Below are positions 9,909 to 20,589 of a stretch of DNA of 64,000 bases, piece after piece. Made by a program: the position numbers and the translations under genes. Each line of letters starts with the position of its first letter. Within the stretch, counting starts at the first letter, position 1. Location of the stretch: the NCBI RefSeq assembly GCF_040412425.1, contig NC_089781.1, forward strand, positions 56,761,468 to 56,825,467, written 5' to 3'. Origin of the DNA: Macrobrachium rosenbergii (taxonomy: Eukaryota; Arthropoda; Malacostraca; Decapoda; Palaemonidae). The notes under the pieces were generated by a model. It had not been told where the DNA came from, made no database searches, and saw only the letters and a list, made by a program, of their open reading frames with translations.

Positions 9909-12062
9909 CCCTTAAACGCCTATTGGACGTATCACACGCTCGACTCAAATTGTCTGTTGGGTGTCGAAAGGGATCGCACTGCAGACGTCGACTATAAAAA
10001 TTTCAACCTTCGTCAACTTTTGACTGACCGAAATGGTCGAAAACGCAATTGTAAGCTAAAACTCTTACATTCTAGTAATATTCAATCATGTACCTTCATT
10101 TTGCAACAAATTGGAAGTCTCTAGCACAATATTTCGATTTATGGTGAATTTTAAAAACTTTTTCTTACGCACGGGCGGTAACTCAGCCGAAAATTTTATA
10201 AATTCTTTCGTCATTTTGTCGTAATTTTTGCACTGTTCTATATTAGCTGTTACATAAAGTTTTATATATGAAATGAGTGTGCAATTTCATGTGTAATAAT
10301 ACAGCAAAATACAACCATTGGTTGTAGCTTTTATCAGTTTGGAAATATTTTCATATAAACCACAATAACTGCCAAAATTTCAACCTTTGGTCAACTTTGA
10401 CTCGACCGAAATGGTCAAAAATGCAATTTTAAGCTAAAAACTCTATGATCTAGTAATATTCAATCATTTACCTTCATTTTGCAAACCAATTGGAAGTCTC
10501 TAGCACAATATTTCGATTTATGGTGAATTTTTTGAAAAATAACTTTTTCTCACGTCTGCGCCCAGAAATTCTTCACACGTCAGTAATGTTTGACCGTTTT
10601 ATATTAGTCGTTACATGTTTATATATGGAAATGTGCGCAATTTCATGTAGAATACAACAGAAAATACCATGGTTGTAGCTTTTATCAGTTTTGAAATATT
10701 TTCATATAAATCATGATAACTGCCAAAATTTCCAAGCTCGGGTCAATTTTAATTTGACCAAATGGTCAAAACGCAATTATAAGCTAAAACTTTACATTCT
10801 AGTAATATTCAATCATGTACTCTTCATTTTGCAACAACCGAAGTTTCTAGCACAATATTTCGATTTATAGAATTTCTGAAAAAATTTTTCCACGCCTGCA
10901 CGCGGTAACTCGGCCGAACATCTCAGAAATTCTTTCATCACGTTGTCGTAATGTTTGCATCGTTTTACATTAGTCGTTACATAAACTTTTATATACGAAA
11001 ATGCAATTTCATGTAGAATACAAATAGAAAATGGCCTATGGTTGTGTTTATCGCTCTTGAAGCATTTTCACATAAATCACAATAACTGCCGTATTCTTCA
11101 ACCTTCGTCAACTTTAACTTGACCTAAATGGTAAAAAACGCAATTGTGTTAAAACTCTTACATTCTAGTAATACCTTCAATCGTTTAACTTCATTTTGCA
11201 ATAAATTGGAAGTCTCTAGCACAATATTTCGATTTATGGTGAATTTTTAAAAAACATTTTCCTTACGTCTGCTCGGTAACTCGGCCGAACATCTCAGAAA
11301 TTCTTCGTCTCGTTGTCGTGAATATTTGCACCGCTTTTATATTAGTCGTTACATAAAGTTTTATATATGAAAATGTGCGCAATTTCATGTACAATACAAC
11401 AAAAAATAACTCATGGTTGTAGCTTTTATCAGTTTTGAAATATTTCCATATAAATCACGATAACTTGCCAAAAATTCGACTCGGGTCAACTTTAACTTGA
11501 CCGAATGGTCGAAAACTGCAATTGTAAGCCAAACACTTACATCTAGTAATATTCAATCACTCCGCTTTTTCAACAAACGGAAGTTCTCTAGCACAATATT
11601 TTGATTTATGGTGAATTTTTGAAAAACATTTTTTTTTTACGTCCGTATGCTAGCTTAATTCATGCATCATTTTGTGATAATATTTTCTCTGTGTTGCTTG
11701 ATCGTTTTAAAATTTATTATATACCAAAAATCATTGCAATTTAGTGTACAATACAACTAAAAATTAACTCGTTAGTTTTAACCGCTCTTACAGCGATTTG
11801 TATACAATTATATACAAGTTTTTTTTTTTGGTTGTCATATATTCCAATATTTATATATGATAATGATATTTTTTTCATTTCTGATGGTTGCATACTAAAC
11901 TTCAGGCAATGACAAAAATAGCCAAAAATGAACTCTTAATCTTAAAAACTAAGTGTGCTGTGATTTTTTGAAAAAAACTTTTTTTCCGCTTCAGCGCTAA
12001 CTCACCGAACGCCGCCGGCATACGGGAGACGTTTTTGTAAATAGGGCTTCGGCGTTAAAGGG
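9909..12062. mobile_element. TTAA-flanked piggyBac-type non-autonomous element, copy 1
   Basis: A 2154 bp element bounded by TTAA on both sides (9905-9908 and 12063-12066). It starts CCCTTAAACGCC and ends GGCGTTAAAGGG, a 12-base terminal inverted repeat with one mismatch. A TTAA target with CCC termini is diagnostic of the piggyBac superfamily. There is no transposase: the interior is five tandem ~370 bp units plus a short unique 3' section. A second copy (2158 bp) lies at 43979-46136. It sits inside DIRS-like element A, so it is younger than that element. Confidence 0.85.
9980..11700. repeat. five ~370 bp tandem units inside the TTAA element
   Basis: The word CTAGCACAATATTTCGATTT (or near variants) recurs starting at 10121, 10500, 10847, 11216 and 11588, so the units are 379, 347, 369 and 372 bp apart. 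Each unit also has a CGACCGAAATGGTC-like word, a CATTCTAGTAATATTCAATC block, a GTTGTCGTAAT-like word, ATTAGTCGTTACATAAA and a CATGGTTGTAGC block. No open frame persists across units. Confidence 0.85.
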
Positions 12063-12066
12063 TTAA

Positions 12067-14370
12067 ACTTTCTGAAGAGACATTTTGATAGCCATAACAC
12101 TTCAACCCAATGTGCAGTTCCCTTTCAGGATACTGAAGGTTGCTGCAGCCAAGCCTTTTTGGGGTGACCACACCTTCTGTGTCTACTATCAGGGGGACTC
12201 AGACCTCTCAAACTGCAACAGGAGCTAGGCCATTCTTCCTGCACGGGCCAGAAGTATGCCAACCTTTCAGCCTTCCATCTCCAGCTTCAGCTGAAGGAGA
12301 GAACAATGGGAAGCAAAAGAGAGGTGGATACTAAGGTAAACTGTTCATATCTCTAACTGCCACAAGTAACAATAATCTGTGTTGTTTGTGACAGCTGCAG
12401 ACTACTGTTCAGGGAGTGCCAATCACCCCATCTGAGACTGATCCCATTTCTAGTTACCCTCTGGGATCTCCCAAGCTCTGGCCCCATCAGCAGAGCAGAG
12501 GCGAAGATGATGGTGGTAAAGAATGTGCTAGAAGCGATTGCAACCTGTCTCAACCTTTTAGAGTGGTTTTCTTTGTAGGAGGCAACTGAGGGTTGGAGCC
12601 CAGTCATCACCCTCTCTCCAGTGAACAAGTTTTGTGCTACAGACTTGACTCAGTTGGAAACAACTGATTCGGTGTTGAAGTCTATCTGAGATGGTGGCTT
12701 CATGCTTTTGGTAGACCTGAAAGATACATATTTTCAGATGCCCATCCATTAGTCATCCAGGAAGTAACCACCATTCTACCTGTGAATAAACTGTCAACTA
12801 ATTCATAGCCCATGCTCCCATGGCAGCAGCTCCTCAGGTATTTGTTTGAGTTTTCACTTCAGTTCACGACCAGTAGAGTATGCTGTCTTCAGTATTATTT
12901 TGACAGCTGGCTGGTTCCAGCATCATGGAGATGCAGTTATTCCAGAACAGAGACTGCCTCCTGGTCTTTTGTCATGACCTGGGGTTATGATAACTGGGAG
13001 AGGAATCTTATGCTCAAGCAGCAGACATATATGGGTCATGTTAATAGACATGGCAGTAGTGAGAGTTCTTAGTAAGGCTCTAGCTTCAGCATCTTAATGG
13101 AGGTGACAGAGCAGTTCCTGTTGTGACAGAAACAACCAGCCTGGTTTTGGCAGGTCATCCTCTGTCAGTTGTTATCCTTGGTACTTGTGGCACTTCTGCC
13201 AACACTTATTTCTGTGAGGCTGAAGCAGCATTGGTTGGCCTCAAGCAACAGTTTCTCCACCTAGTATCCTTAAGACATTATTGAGGGAGGACGTTGCTTG
13301 GTGGCTGGTCAATGGGAATCTCCTAGTGGGGCATACCTCTGAATTCTCCACCTCTGGAGATGCCTCTGTTCTCAGACACGTCAAGATAGGGTGAGATCTC
13401 CCTGCTGTAGGTGTTGCACAGAGAATGACCTTCAGCTACACATCAACATCTTAGGAATCCTTGCACCGCAGATAACTGCAGCATTACAAGTTCCGTGGAT
13501 ATACATTTGTAGTGCCAATGAGGACAGAAGTTGCTGCAGATACATGAATTGGTTTGCCATGTTGTTGAGTTGTTGGTCACAGACATTCTGTCTAGGAGCA
13601 TTTTGGTAAATTAGCTCAACTGTCAGGAGCACTTAGTCAGGACAGATTGGTCCCAAAGGAAAAGACTTTTTAAGCTTTTGGGAACTCAAGTGATCAACCT
13701 GTTTGCCACACTGTTATACAGGAAGCTCCCTGAGTTTTGCTCTTCTGCTCTGGACCTTGGGCTGCTATGGAAAGTGCCTTTGCAGCACCCTTGACTTGGT
13801 CCATCTGGTTATCAGGCTGATACAGCGAGTATAACTGGAGTATATGTCATTCTGGGTCCCAGATAACCCTGGTAGCTCCTCCACTCCATACTGCGGTATC
13901 CTGATCTGCTAGCTTCTGGTCAAGATGCCAAGAGATTCCCCTTGGCCCACTTTCTTCTGTTAGCCACACATTTTGAGGTAGTTGCAACTACCATGTTCCA
14001 GCTAGTGGACCATCTTTGATTGGTGTCATAGACATGGTCTCTCTCCAGTTAAAGTTGCTTTTCAGCAGATCACAAACTTACTCATCCATCTTCACTGAGA
14101 CAAGCTTCTCTCATTATCTACTGTGAAGCCTATTGCTTTGCTTTGAGCCAGACTGTCCAACTTAAGGACATGGAGCTTTCTTCCTTGATAGAATTGTCCA
14201 TCTGGATGTTAAAATTGTTTATTTATCCCCAACACAACTTCACTCATTCAACTGCTGATCAAGAAACACACTTGCCATATGGCAGGCAAGATAACTGCGG
14301 CCACTTAGGAGCAGGACTTATATGCTTGGTCTGCCCAGGAGTAATTACCATTATCACCCAACATATTTAG
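12067..14370 (+). pseudogene. DIRS-like element A, RT / RNase H region (right part)
   Basis: Continuation of the element interrupted at 9908. It contains a reverse transcriptase segment (FMLLVDLKDTYFQMPIH at about 12690-12750; this is the block with the first catalytic Asp). A degenerate YLDDW region follows (YFDSWLVPAS, about 12890-12930), in which the second catalytic Asp has become Ser. RNase H-like pieces follow (DVAWWLVNGNLLVGH at 13285; LHINILGILA at 13435), then text matching the LVAP...WPDLL block of DIRS-like RNase H near 13860-13900. Frameshifts and stops are frequent. Any recombinase should lie after about 13980 and is not readable. The 3' end is set where homology fades. Confidence 0.7.
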
Positions 14371-14429
14371 CTAATATTACTTGTAGCTATTAAAATACTG
14401 CACATAAATATAATCATAATCCCATTTAT

Positions 14430-14743
14430 TAAAGCTTACCTATTTGCGACCCACTATTACTGGATTACTTAGGAACGATCTACCCATTATTCGCAGAAAA
14501 TTCGCCCATTCACTTGTATTTCAATTCGAGAAATATTCACTAATTAACGTATTTTCATATTTACGACTAAATGCACTTTTGTGATAAACTATTAAAATAC
14601 TGGTATAAGCATTTTTAGGTTTTTTTGTTTAAAACTATCAAAAAGAAGTGTCTCTAAGTGTTTTTAGAGGGTTTAAGTATTCACGGATTTTAGCTGTTCT
14701 CAAGGGGGTGCGGTACACATCCCCCGCAAGCACACGGTTTACT
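14430..14743. mobile_element. pogo-type MITE, CAGTAAACCCC family, left end lost
   Basis: The right end reads GGTTTACTG followed by TA (14744-14745). The interior (GAAATATTCACTAATTA, CTATTAAAATACTG and others) matches the reverse complement of the complete copy at 27497-27851. The left inverted repeat is not visible, so this copy is 5' truncated or diverged. Confidence 0.65.
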
Positions 14744-15621
14744 GTATTATCATCACAATTTATTTGGGTTTTATGTATCATTCCTATTAATAAAGTACTC
14801 TATAAAATATAGCACTAGCATCCTAAAACCCTTTAATATAATTGCAAAGTCATCGTACAACATTACCCTTAAAACTATATGGCTTACAGCTACAGTATGT
14901 GTGAAAACTACATAATCAGGTTACCCCTATATCTGTGTTATATAATTTTCTCTCATATATTGAAGCTGCCCTGGTTTTCTTTTTGCAGATAGGGGAACAT
15001 TAAATTCACACGCAGAGTTAAATAATGCATTTAATATTTAATTATGCATTGAAAAAATATCAAGTTATAAAAATGCAATCAACAGCATAAAATATCTTCT
15101 GTGTATGTACATGTTATGATGATTTACCAATTTTCAAATATTAATATTGGGCAAACACTAGAGAGAGAGAGAGAGAGAGAACCAAGGTGTTTAAAATTGA
15201 AGTCTCAGCTCAGTAGCTGGGGATGAGACTTGACAGGCACGGTTAAACCAGCTGGGGAGGAGAGTATAACCTTGTGTTGCCTACGAATGAAATTCAGATT
15301 TTAAATATTTTTACTGTGATTAGAGATGAAAGATCAGCAGTGATAAAATATTTTCTTGTGTGCTGTTATATTATGTGTGATGACTAGTATCAACTAAACT
15401 TGTAGTGAAGTATGGTATAGTAAATCAGGAGAAAGAAAATAAATATGGCGACATCGCTCTACTACATATGCTTGATCAGTATAAACAATTACAAATGCTG
15501 GGACGATCTTTTTTTTTATATATATTACGATGGTAATAGATCAATGTACAGTAACAATACAGTATAAATGGATACTGTAAGTAAAATAACTTTTTATTGA
15601 TATTTTGCTGTTTTCATTAAA

Positions 15622-15623
<2 letters not shown>
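14744..15623. other. unassigned AT-rich sequence with a short (GA)n run
   Basis: No gene is recognisable. A (GA) run of about 22 bases lies at 15160-15181. Confidence 0.5.

Positions 15624-15709
<86 letters not shown>
15624..15709. repeat. (GA)n microsatellite
   Basis: An 86-base GA run. The open frame across it (Arg-Glu repeats, 15605-15886) is a repeat artefact. Confidence 0.95.
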
Positions 15710-15711
<2 letters not shown>

Positions 15712-16980
15712 AGCCGTTGAACTGAAGTGTTTACATTACCCTAGACCAACTCCCAATGTCAAAATTTTGACTAGGAAAGGAAGGCTAGCAGAGGTATGGG
15801 AGGAGGGGGGGGGAGAGGGGAAATCCATGCAAGGTCTGGCCACACCCTCCAACGCCAGCAGTCTGGTCAGGTGGGAGGCTATGTAATGAGGAGACCCTCA
15901 CTATTCTAACCTACCTTCCAAAAACCTATCGGTCTGGCCAGGCAGGCTAAAACAGGGGGAGGGGGCGGTCCCACAAGCCTAATAACACCTTCCAAAAACA
16001 TGACGGCATGAACAGGAGGGCCAAGAGAATGAGGAACTCCCTCAACCAACCAACACCTCCCTCCAAGCCTCAAAACGACCTGGTCGGGGGAGCTAGGAAG
16101 CATGAGAATTGTGAAAGGAGCCTAACCTATCTAGCCTAGCCCTCCGAAACTGATAACAGAGCGGTCGAGAGGGCTAGGCCAGAATACCCATCAAAGAAAC
16201 TACCTGACTTAAAGTACTAAGTAAAAGTTAACCAAATGATGTGTGAAATACAGAAACATATAAATATATATGCACAGAAAAATTATAATACATAAAAGAC
16301 TCAACCTGTAGAGAAGGCCAAACAACTCATGACGTGGAACGCGGTGATACGTGAAATGGCCGACCCTAACGCTGAATCATAAATATTTTTAATCCAAAAT
16401 TATACATGTCATCCATCACCGTACACATCAGAAAAGATCATGAGCATAACAGTACCATCTTGGAGAATGTACCCGCATCACCGTACACATCAGAAAAGAT
16501 CATGAGCATAACAGTACCATCTTGGAGAATGTACCCGCTCGCACGGCAGAGGAAGGGGCCCAGGAAAGGAAAATTTATGACCAGAAAGGCGGGAGGGGAA
16601 AGCCCAATACTAGCCTAGATCAGACATGATACGGGCACCTCACCCCCTACCAGCGAAAGGGTAGTGCAATTAAAACTCCATGAAGGAGTAAAATATAAAA
16701 TATATAACTGTAAAAAACAAGCAGAATCACACTGCTAAAACCATACGAAGACTAATGGTCCAGTATGGCCGAGGCGAAGCGGCCGCGGACGGCTGCGCCG
16801 AGATATTTAACCTCGTAATTACTAAATTAAAGGTCAAATAAGAAGCCTCTATAAGAAAAAACCAAAAGGAGATGGTACTCAACTTAGGTGAAGTAAATTC
16901 CTGGACGGATGACATGATGCAAAGGGCAAAAAGCACAAAATAGCAGCACAAGGAAAAACACAACAATGTTTATAAGCGTG
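15710..16980. mobile_element. DIRS-like terminal region, non-coding (fragment)
   Basis: Purine-rich, locally repetitive sequence (words such as ccttccaaaaac and ggtcgggggagctagg recur with variation about 100 bp apart). The part around 16870-16960 (gatggtactcaacttagg, gacatgatg) matches 57930-57990, which lies just inside the 5' inverted terminal repeat of DIRS-like element B. I read this as the corresponding leader of another copy of that family. No open frame is convincing. Confidence 0.55.
16414..16537. repeat. perfect 62 bp tandem duplication
   Basis: Two head-to-tail copies of a 62-base unit (16414-16475 and 16476-16537), identical as far as I can read. The lack of divergence in otherwise decayed sequence points to a recent duplication or an assembly artefact. 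Confidence 0.9.
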
Positions 16981-17290
16981 CTAAGTTGGAATGAGGCCAA
17001 GATGGCGGCTGAGGTGTTGGTTGGCTGGGAGATGGGCGTCGGATATGCGACGGCCCCTCACTTTCCGGGATTTTGAGATTGGAGATCTCTACAGGGCAGA
17101 GGCCTGTGGCAGTGGCAACACTCACCCTTTGTGTATACCGACATCTATTATAGATGAGCGAACTGGGGGTAGTAACCCCGCCATTCTAGATAGCTTTTTC
17201 TCTGGTATATATAGCAATTCTTATACCTTGAAATGTGCTAGATGGAACCAATTTCACCGGGTGACACAGGTCGAACCCAGAAATGGGTTT
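16981..17290. mobile_element. DIRS-like inverted terminal repeat, third copy
   Basis: Matches the terminal repeats at 50250-50590 (reverse complement) and 58045-58384 (direct). Shared words include CTTTTTCTCTGGTAT, GGGTAGTAACCCC and TTTCACCGGGTGACACA, then CAGAAATGGGTTT at the end. It abuts the gag remnant that starts at 17291, which is where homology to the gag copy at 43.8 kb begins. Confidence 0.65.
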
Positions 17291-17777
17291 ATTTCTGCCA
17301 TTAACTGTGGCTTCCCAGTCACCACAAAATTTTGAAAATCTGCCTTCACACGACTGATTTTTTAAAAGTGAACGGACAACAGGCTGGGGCTACCCAGAAA
17401 AGGTATTGGAGCTCTAAAATTGTTCTAGAGATATATTTTCCATTAAACTGAAATGAGGTTGCTTCTGTGGCTTTCATTTCTATATTCATAGGCAGGGTAA
17501 CCATCTTCAACAGTTTCTGAATTCTTATTGAAGGAGGGACCAAGCTCCATTCAGTATTAGGAAAAGCTCCTCTGTTCCTAAATTCTGTGTGTTCAGCTTC
17601 AATCATAGTTTTCCTTTCATTAATAGGTATTTTCCATCAGGTGAAAGGGTACACGTTGAATGCGTCACACAAAAAGGGTTACCAGTACCGTCAGGGATGG
17701 ATATTGGTGCCCGTACTACATTTTGATTTGAAGTTTTATAGTCTGAACTGACCAGCTGGGAGTGGGCTAGCTGTCTC
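17291..17777 (-). pseudogene. DIRS-like gag remnant (element F), C-terminal part
   Basis: The minus-strand frame (17606 to 17346) contains EFRNRGAFPNTEW, MVTLPMNIEMKATEA and QFNGKYI (17433-17450). The + strand frame at 43447-43767 has the same blocks (FLDRAPFPKL, MVILPINVTVKAVEA, QFNGKY at 43639-43656), so this is a shared gag-type protein. I know of no enzymatic function for it; gag proteins package the element RNA. The region continues beyond the TTAA insertion at 19374. Confidence 0.7.
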
Positions 17778-17781
17778 TTAA

Positions 17782-19369
17782 GGGGAGCGCACGCTTACAT
17801 AGAAATAATGCCCCGATTTTTATGAAATTTTTATATGTTATACATATATAAAAGGTGATGTTCCAGAAAAAATTTGAGAGTGATGGGATGATTATTTTGG
17901 ATTTTATAAAAAAATAAAAAAATAAAAAAATGAAAAATGATTCACCTGTATTTTTAGAACTATTGCAATGTGGCTTCATACACAGAAAGTATATCATATT
18001 AGTATGAAAAAAATTATGGGAAGAGTTTTTCTACTTTTCCTTTTTTTTTTGGATGGGGGCAAGGGGGATTTTCCCCAAATTTGTATAATTTGATTATCAC
18101 GGGTTCCTTGTCAACCTGAGAAAAACCTAACCCCAAACAAATATTCGTCTTTCTTTCCTCTTTCCAATGGTATATTTAACTTTAAAATTGGCCTAAAAGT
18201 AAAAAAGTAGTTCACGTTTGAAAGGCAAAAAAGTGAAAACTGAGAAAAATGACCGTAAAGGTCAACAAGTGTTTTTTTTTTTTGGCACTCGTGGAAAAAA
18301 CTTATCTTAGAGCATTATTTTGGTTGATTTCTGGCTCCAGGTCACCCCCTCTTCTATAAAAGGGGTATTATTCGCCGAGGTGAGGTTATCATTAAATACC
18401 ACCTGACTCATTGTTGCCTGGTTTGAAACTAAGAAACTAAAAGTTTAGTAGCTACCAGGCTGATACTCTTGACTCATTTTCAGTCGTTTTTTTCACTTGT
18501 TTGGTCTTTGGAGTTTGATTTTCAAGCCTTTCGTCTCTCGAATGAAGAACTACTTCTATACTTTCACTTGTGCCAAACAGATGTGTTAGTAAATTGAACT
18601 TCTCATAGCCGAAGTTGTGTTCAATTTCCTCAATATTTATCTCGCTCAATTGATGGTGCTGAGATTTTCCATTGCTAATTTGCTTTGCTGGGCACTAACC
18701 GAAAACCTATATGATTGGCACTTCATTAAAATATCAGTATCCCAGCTATTGGCAGAGACTTCGACCTGAACTTTACCCCTGCAATTTCCTACCTTGCATC
18801 TAATACCAGACACTATTTTATCTAAATGAGATCTAGATATAATGAACTTGTCATCATGTACTCCCTTTTCATCATCATTTATTCATTTCATCAACTGTGA
18901 GCGTATTTTTGAAGGGGAAAGTATATAGATTGTATTTAGAGTTACTGGATGTAAAAAAAAATGGCAAAAAACACCGCAAATAGCGAAAAAATTGCTCAGA
19001 GTAAAAAGTTGCCCACCACCAACTTTCAGCGTTTTGGGACAACTGACTCGGCACCCTGTCACTTAGACTACGCACTCACCAAGGAACAAGCCATTGTTGT
19101 TGCCAGACGTAAAAGATAAGGTGATATAAAAATAAAAATAATTAATAAATTAGGCAAATAAAGGGAAAAATTACAATAGTCATTAGGAGCCAAACGTCAG
19201 CCCTACCTCTCCGTGTGGGGGACAGAGGCCCAAAACCCCACCAATTTTAATATTTCGAAAAAATGCTTTGGTCACGTGATAACGAAGGTGTTGCTTATGT
19301 CTTACGGCCATTTAACCATTTTTTTTTTATTTCAAAAATATTCATCAAAAATCAAAGAGTGTGCTCCCC
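17782..19369. mobile_element. TTAA-flanked DNA element, GGGGAGC termini
   Basis: A 1588 bp insertion flanked by TTAA (17778-17781 and 19370-19373). It starts GGGGAGCGCACGCTT and ends AAGAGTGTGCTCCCC, a ~15-base inverted repeat with two mismatches. The TTAA target suggests piggyBac-type integration, although piggyBac ends usually begin CCC. The gag homologue at 43.27 kb reads straight across this point without the insert, so the boundaries are secure. A minus-strand frame at 18452-18649 and another around 18630-18840 (with CKVGNCRGK) might be coding remnants, but I recognise no transposase. Confidence 0.8.
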
Positions 19370-19373
19370 TTAA

Positions 19374-19956
19374 CATCTGTTCTGATTTCGACGGGGATCT
19401 GGACAACTTATTCAACTTCTTTTTGGGCTTGGGATTTTTACCCTGTTCCCATAACCTAAAATATTTGGTGAGAGAACCAATCTCTGCCCAGGCAGACTGT
19501 GCAGCCTCTATTCTCTCGTTTAAAGGCTGAGAAAATTTTACACATTATGTACATCTAATTCAGTATCCAGGGCTAACCTGAGTTCCTCTTGGGAGTCATG
19601 GATAGCATCTCTGATATACTAATGCTCAGTAAAAGGACATCCTTGTTAAAACCCAATTCTTCTCCCAGAACTCTGAATGTTCTACAAATGGAATTTCCCT
19701 GAGGAGCACCTGCATGCACTGATTAAGCCAAGGCAATCATGTGACCACTGCCCGGCAGTATAGAAGTCCAGACGCTTCAGATGGGGTTGGGTGGACTCTA
19801 TCAGGATCACCTTCAATACCTGATTGCTGCATGGGAAAGGGAAGATTCTGATATTAGATATCCCTCAGTCCAAATATATACGATTCTGTATATGACCGAC
19901 TCTTGGAGAGGATTAGTATGGTTCAGTCATACAGGATTCAAAAGGTTCATTCATTA
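19374..19956 (-). pseudogene. DIRS-like gag remnant (element F), N-terminal part
   Basis: The reverse complement matches the + strand gag region at about 42610-43280 (for example a word reading GGCAGAGATTGGTT in both). It is the upstream part of the gag remnant at 17291-17777, separated from it by the TTAA element. The 5' end lies near 19956, at another TTAACCCCTTGAGGGG motif that may mark a further insertion. Multiple stops; non-functional. Confidence 0.65.
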
Positions 19957-20589
19957 ACCCCTTGAGGGGCGCTCCTACAAGGTGGCAATATTCCAGCAGG
20001 CTCAGAACTTTTTTTTATTTGAGCGTGCAGCTTTTCCAAAACCAACAGCACTATCCTGTACACACACTTTTGTCCCCTTATGTTACTGGCAAAAGGTTCT
20101 AAAATCCATGCAAACAAAGGAAATTTCACCACCAACACAGTTCTCACTGCTACATCATAAAAACCTTACAATCATAAAATACCATTTGCGCAACCAGTGG
20201 AGGTGCGTGAGGATGTTTTGTTTTATAATATTTTCATGGAAATTTTCACTCAGATATGTTATAATAATAATTTTAGAGCATTATTAGGATAAATATTTTA
20301 GGTTGTTTTCACAAAAACATGCTTTAATTGTGTGTATGAAAACATTTTCATTGTGTTCATTAACACTTTTTACAATTTACTTACATTTCACTTTTGTGGT
20401 TGTATAACTGCTTTAATGACAAAACATACTATAATGATTTTTGCATTGTACTAAATAAATTTAAGTTTAAAATGAGGTATGATTCATAGAAATCATTTGG
20501 GGTTTTTTTTTCTTTATATGATTTCATAGTTGGAAACTTTAAATGCTTTTTATCATTTTTTAAAAACGGCGCATTATCATTTACCTTAT
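19957..20589. other. unassigned AT-rich sequence
   Basis: Begins with TTAACCCCTTGAGGGGCGC, which looks like a TTAA-type element end, but I find no matching right end. The rest is AT-rich without recognisable features. Confidence 0.4.

Noticed and set aside
9980..11700. Tandem array as a coding repeat protein or a local satellite that grew in place
   Set aside because: No frame persists across units, and the array is bounded by TTAA-flanked inverted ends and repeated as a block elsewhere.
15605..15886. Open frame with long Arg-Glu repeats
   Set aside because: It is the translation of the (GA)n repeat followed by DIRS-like non-coding sequence.
18630..18840. Piggybac-type C-terminal zinc finger in the TTAA element (CKVGNCRGK)
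   Set aside because: Only one C-x4-C pair is visible and the downstream cysteines do not fit the known spacing; mentioned as a possibility, not called.
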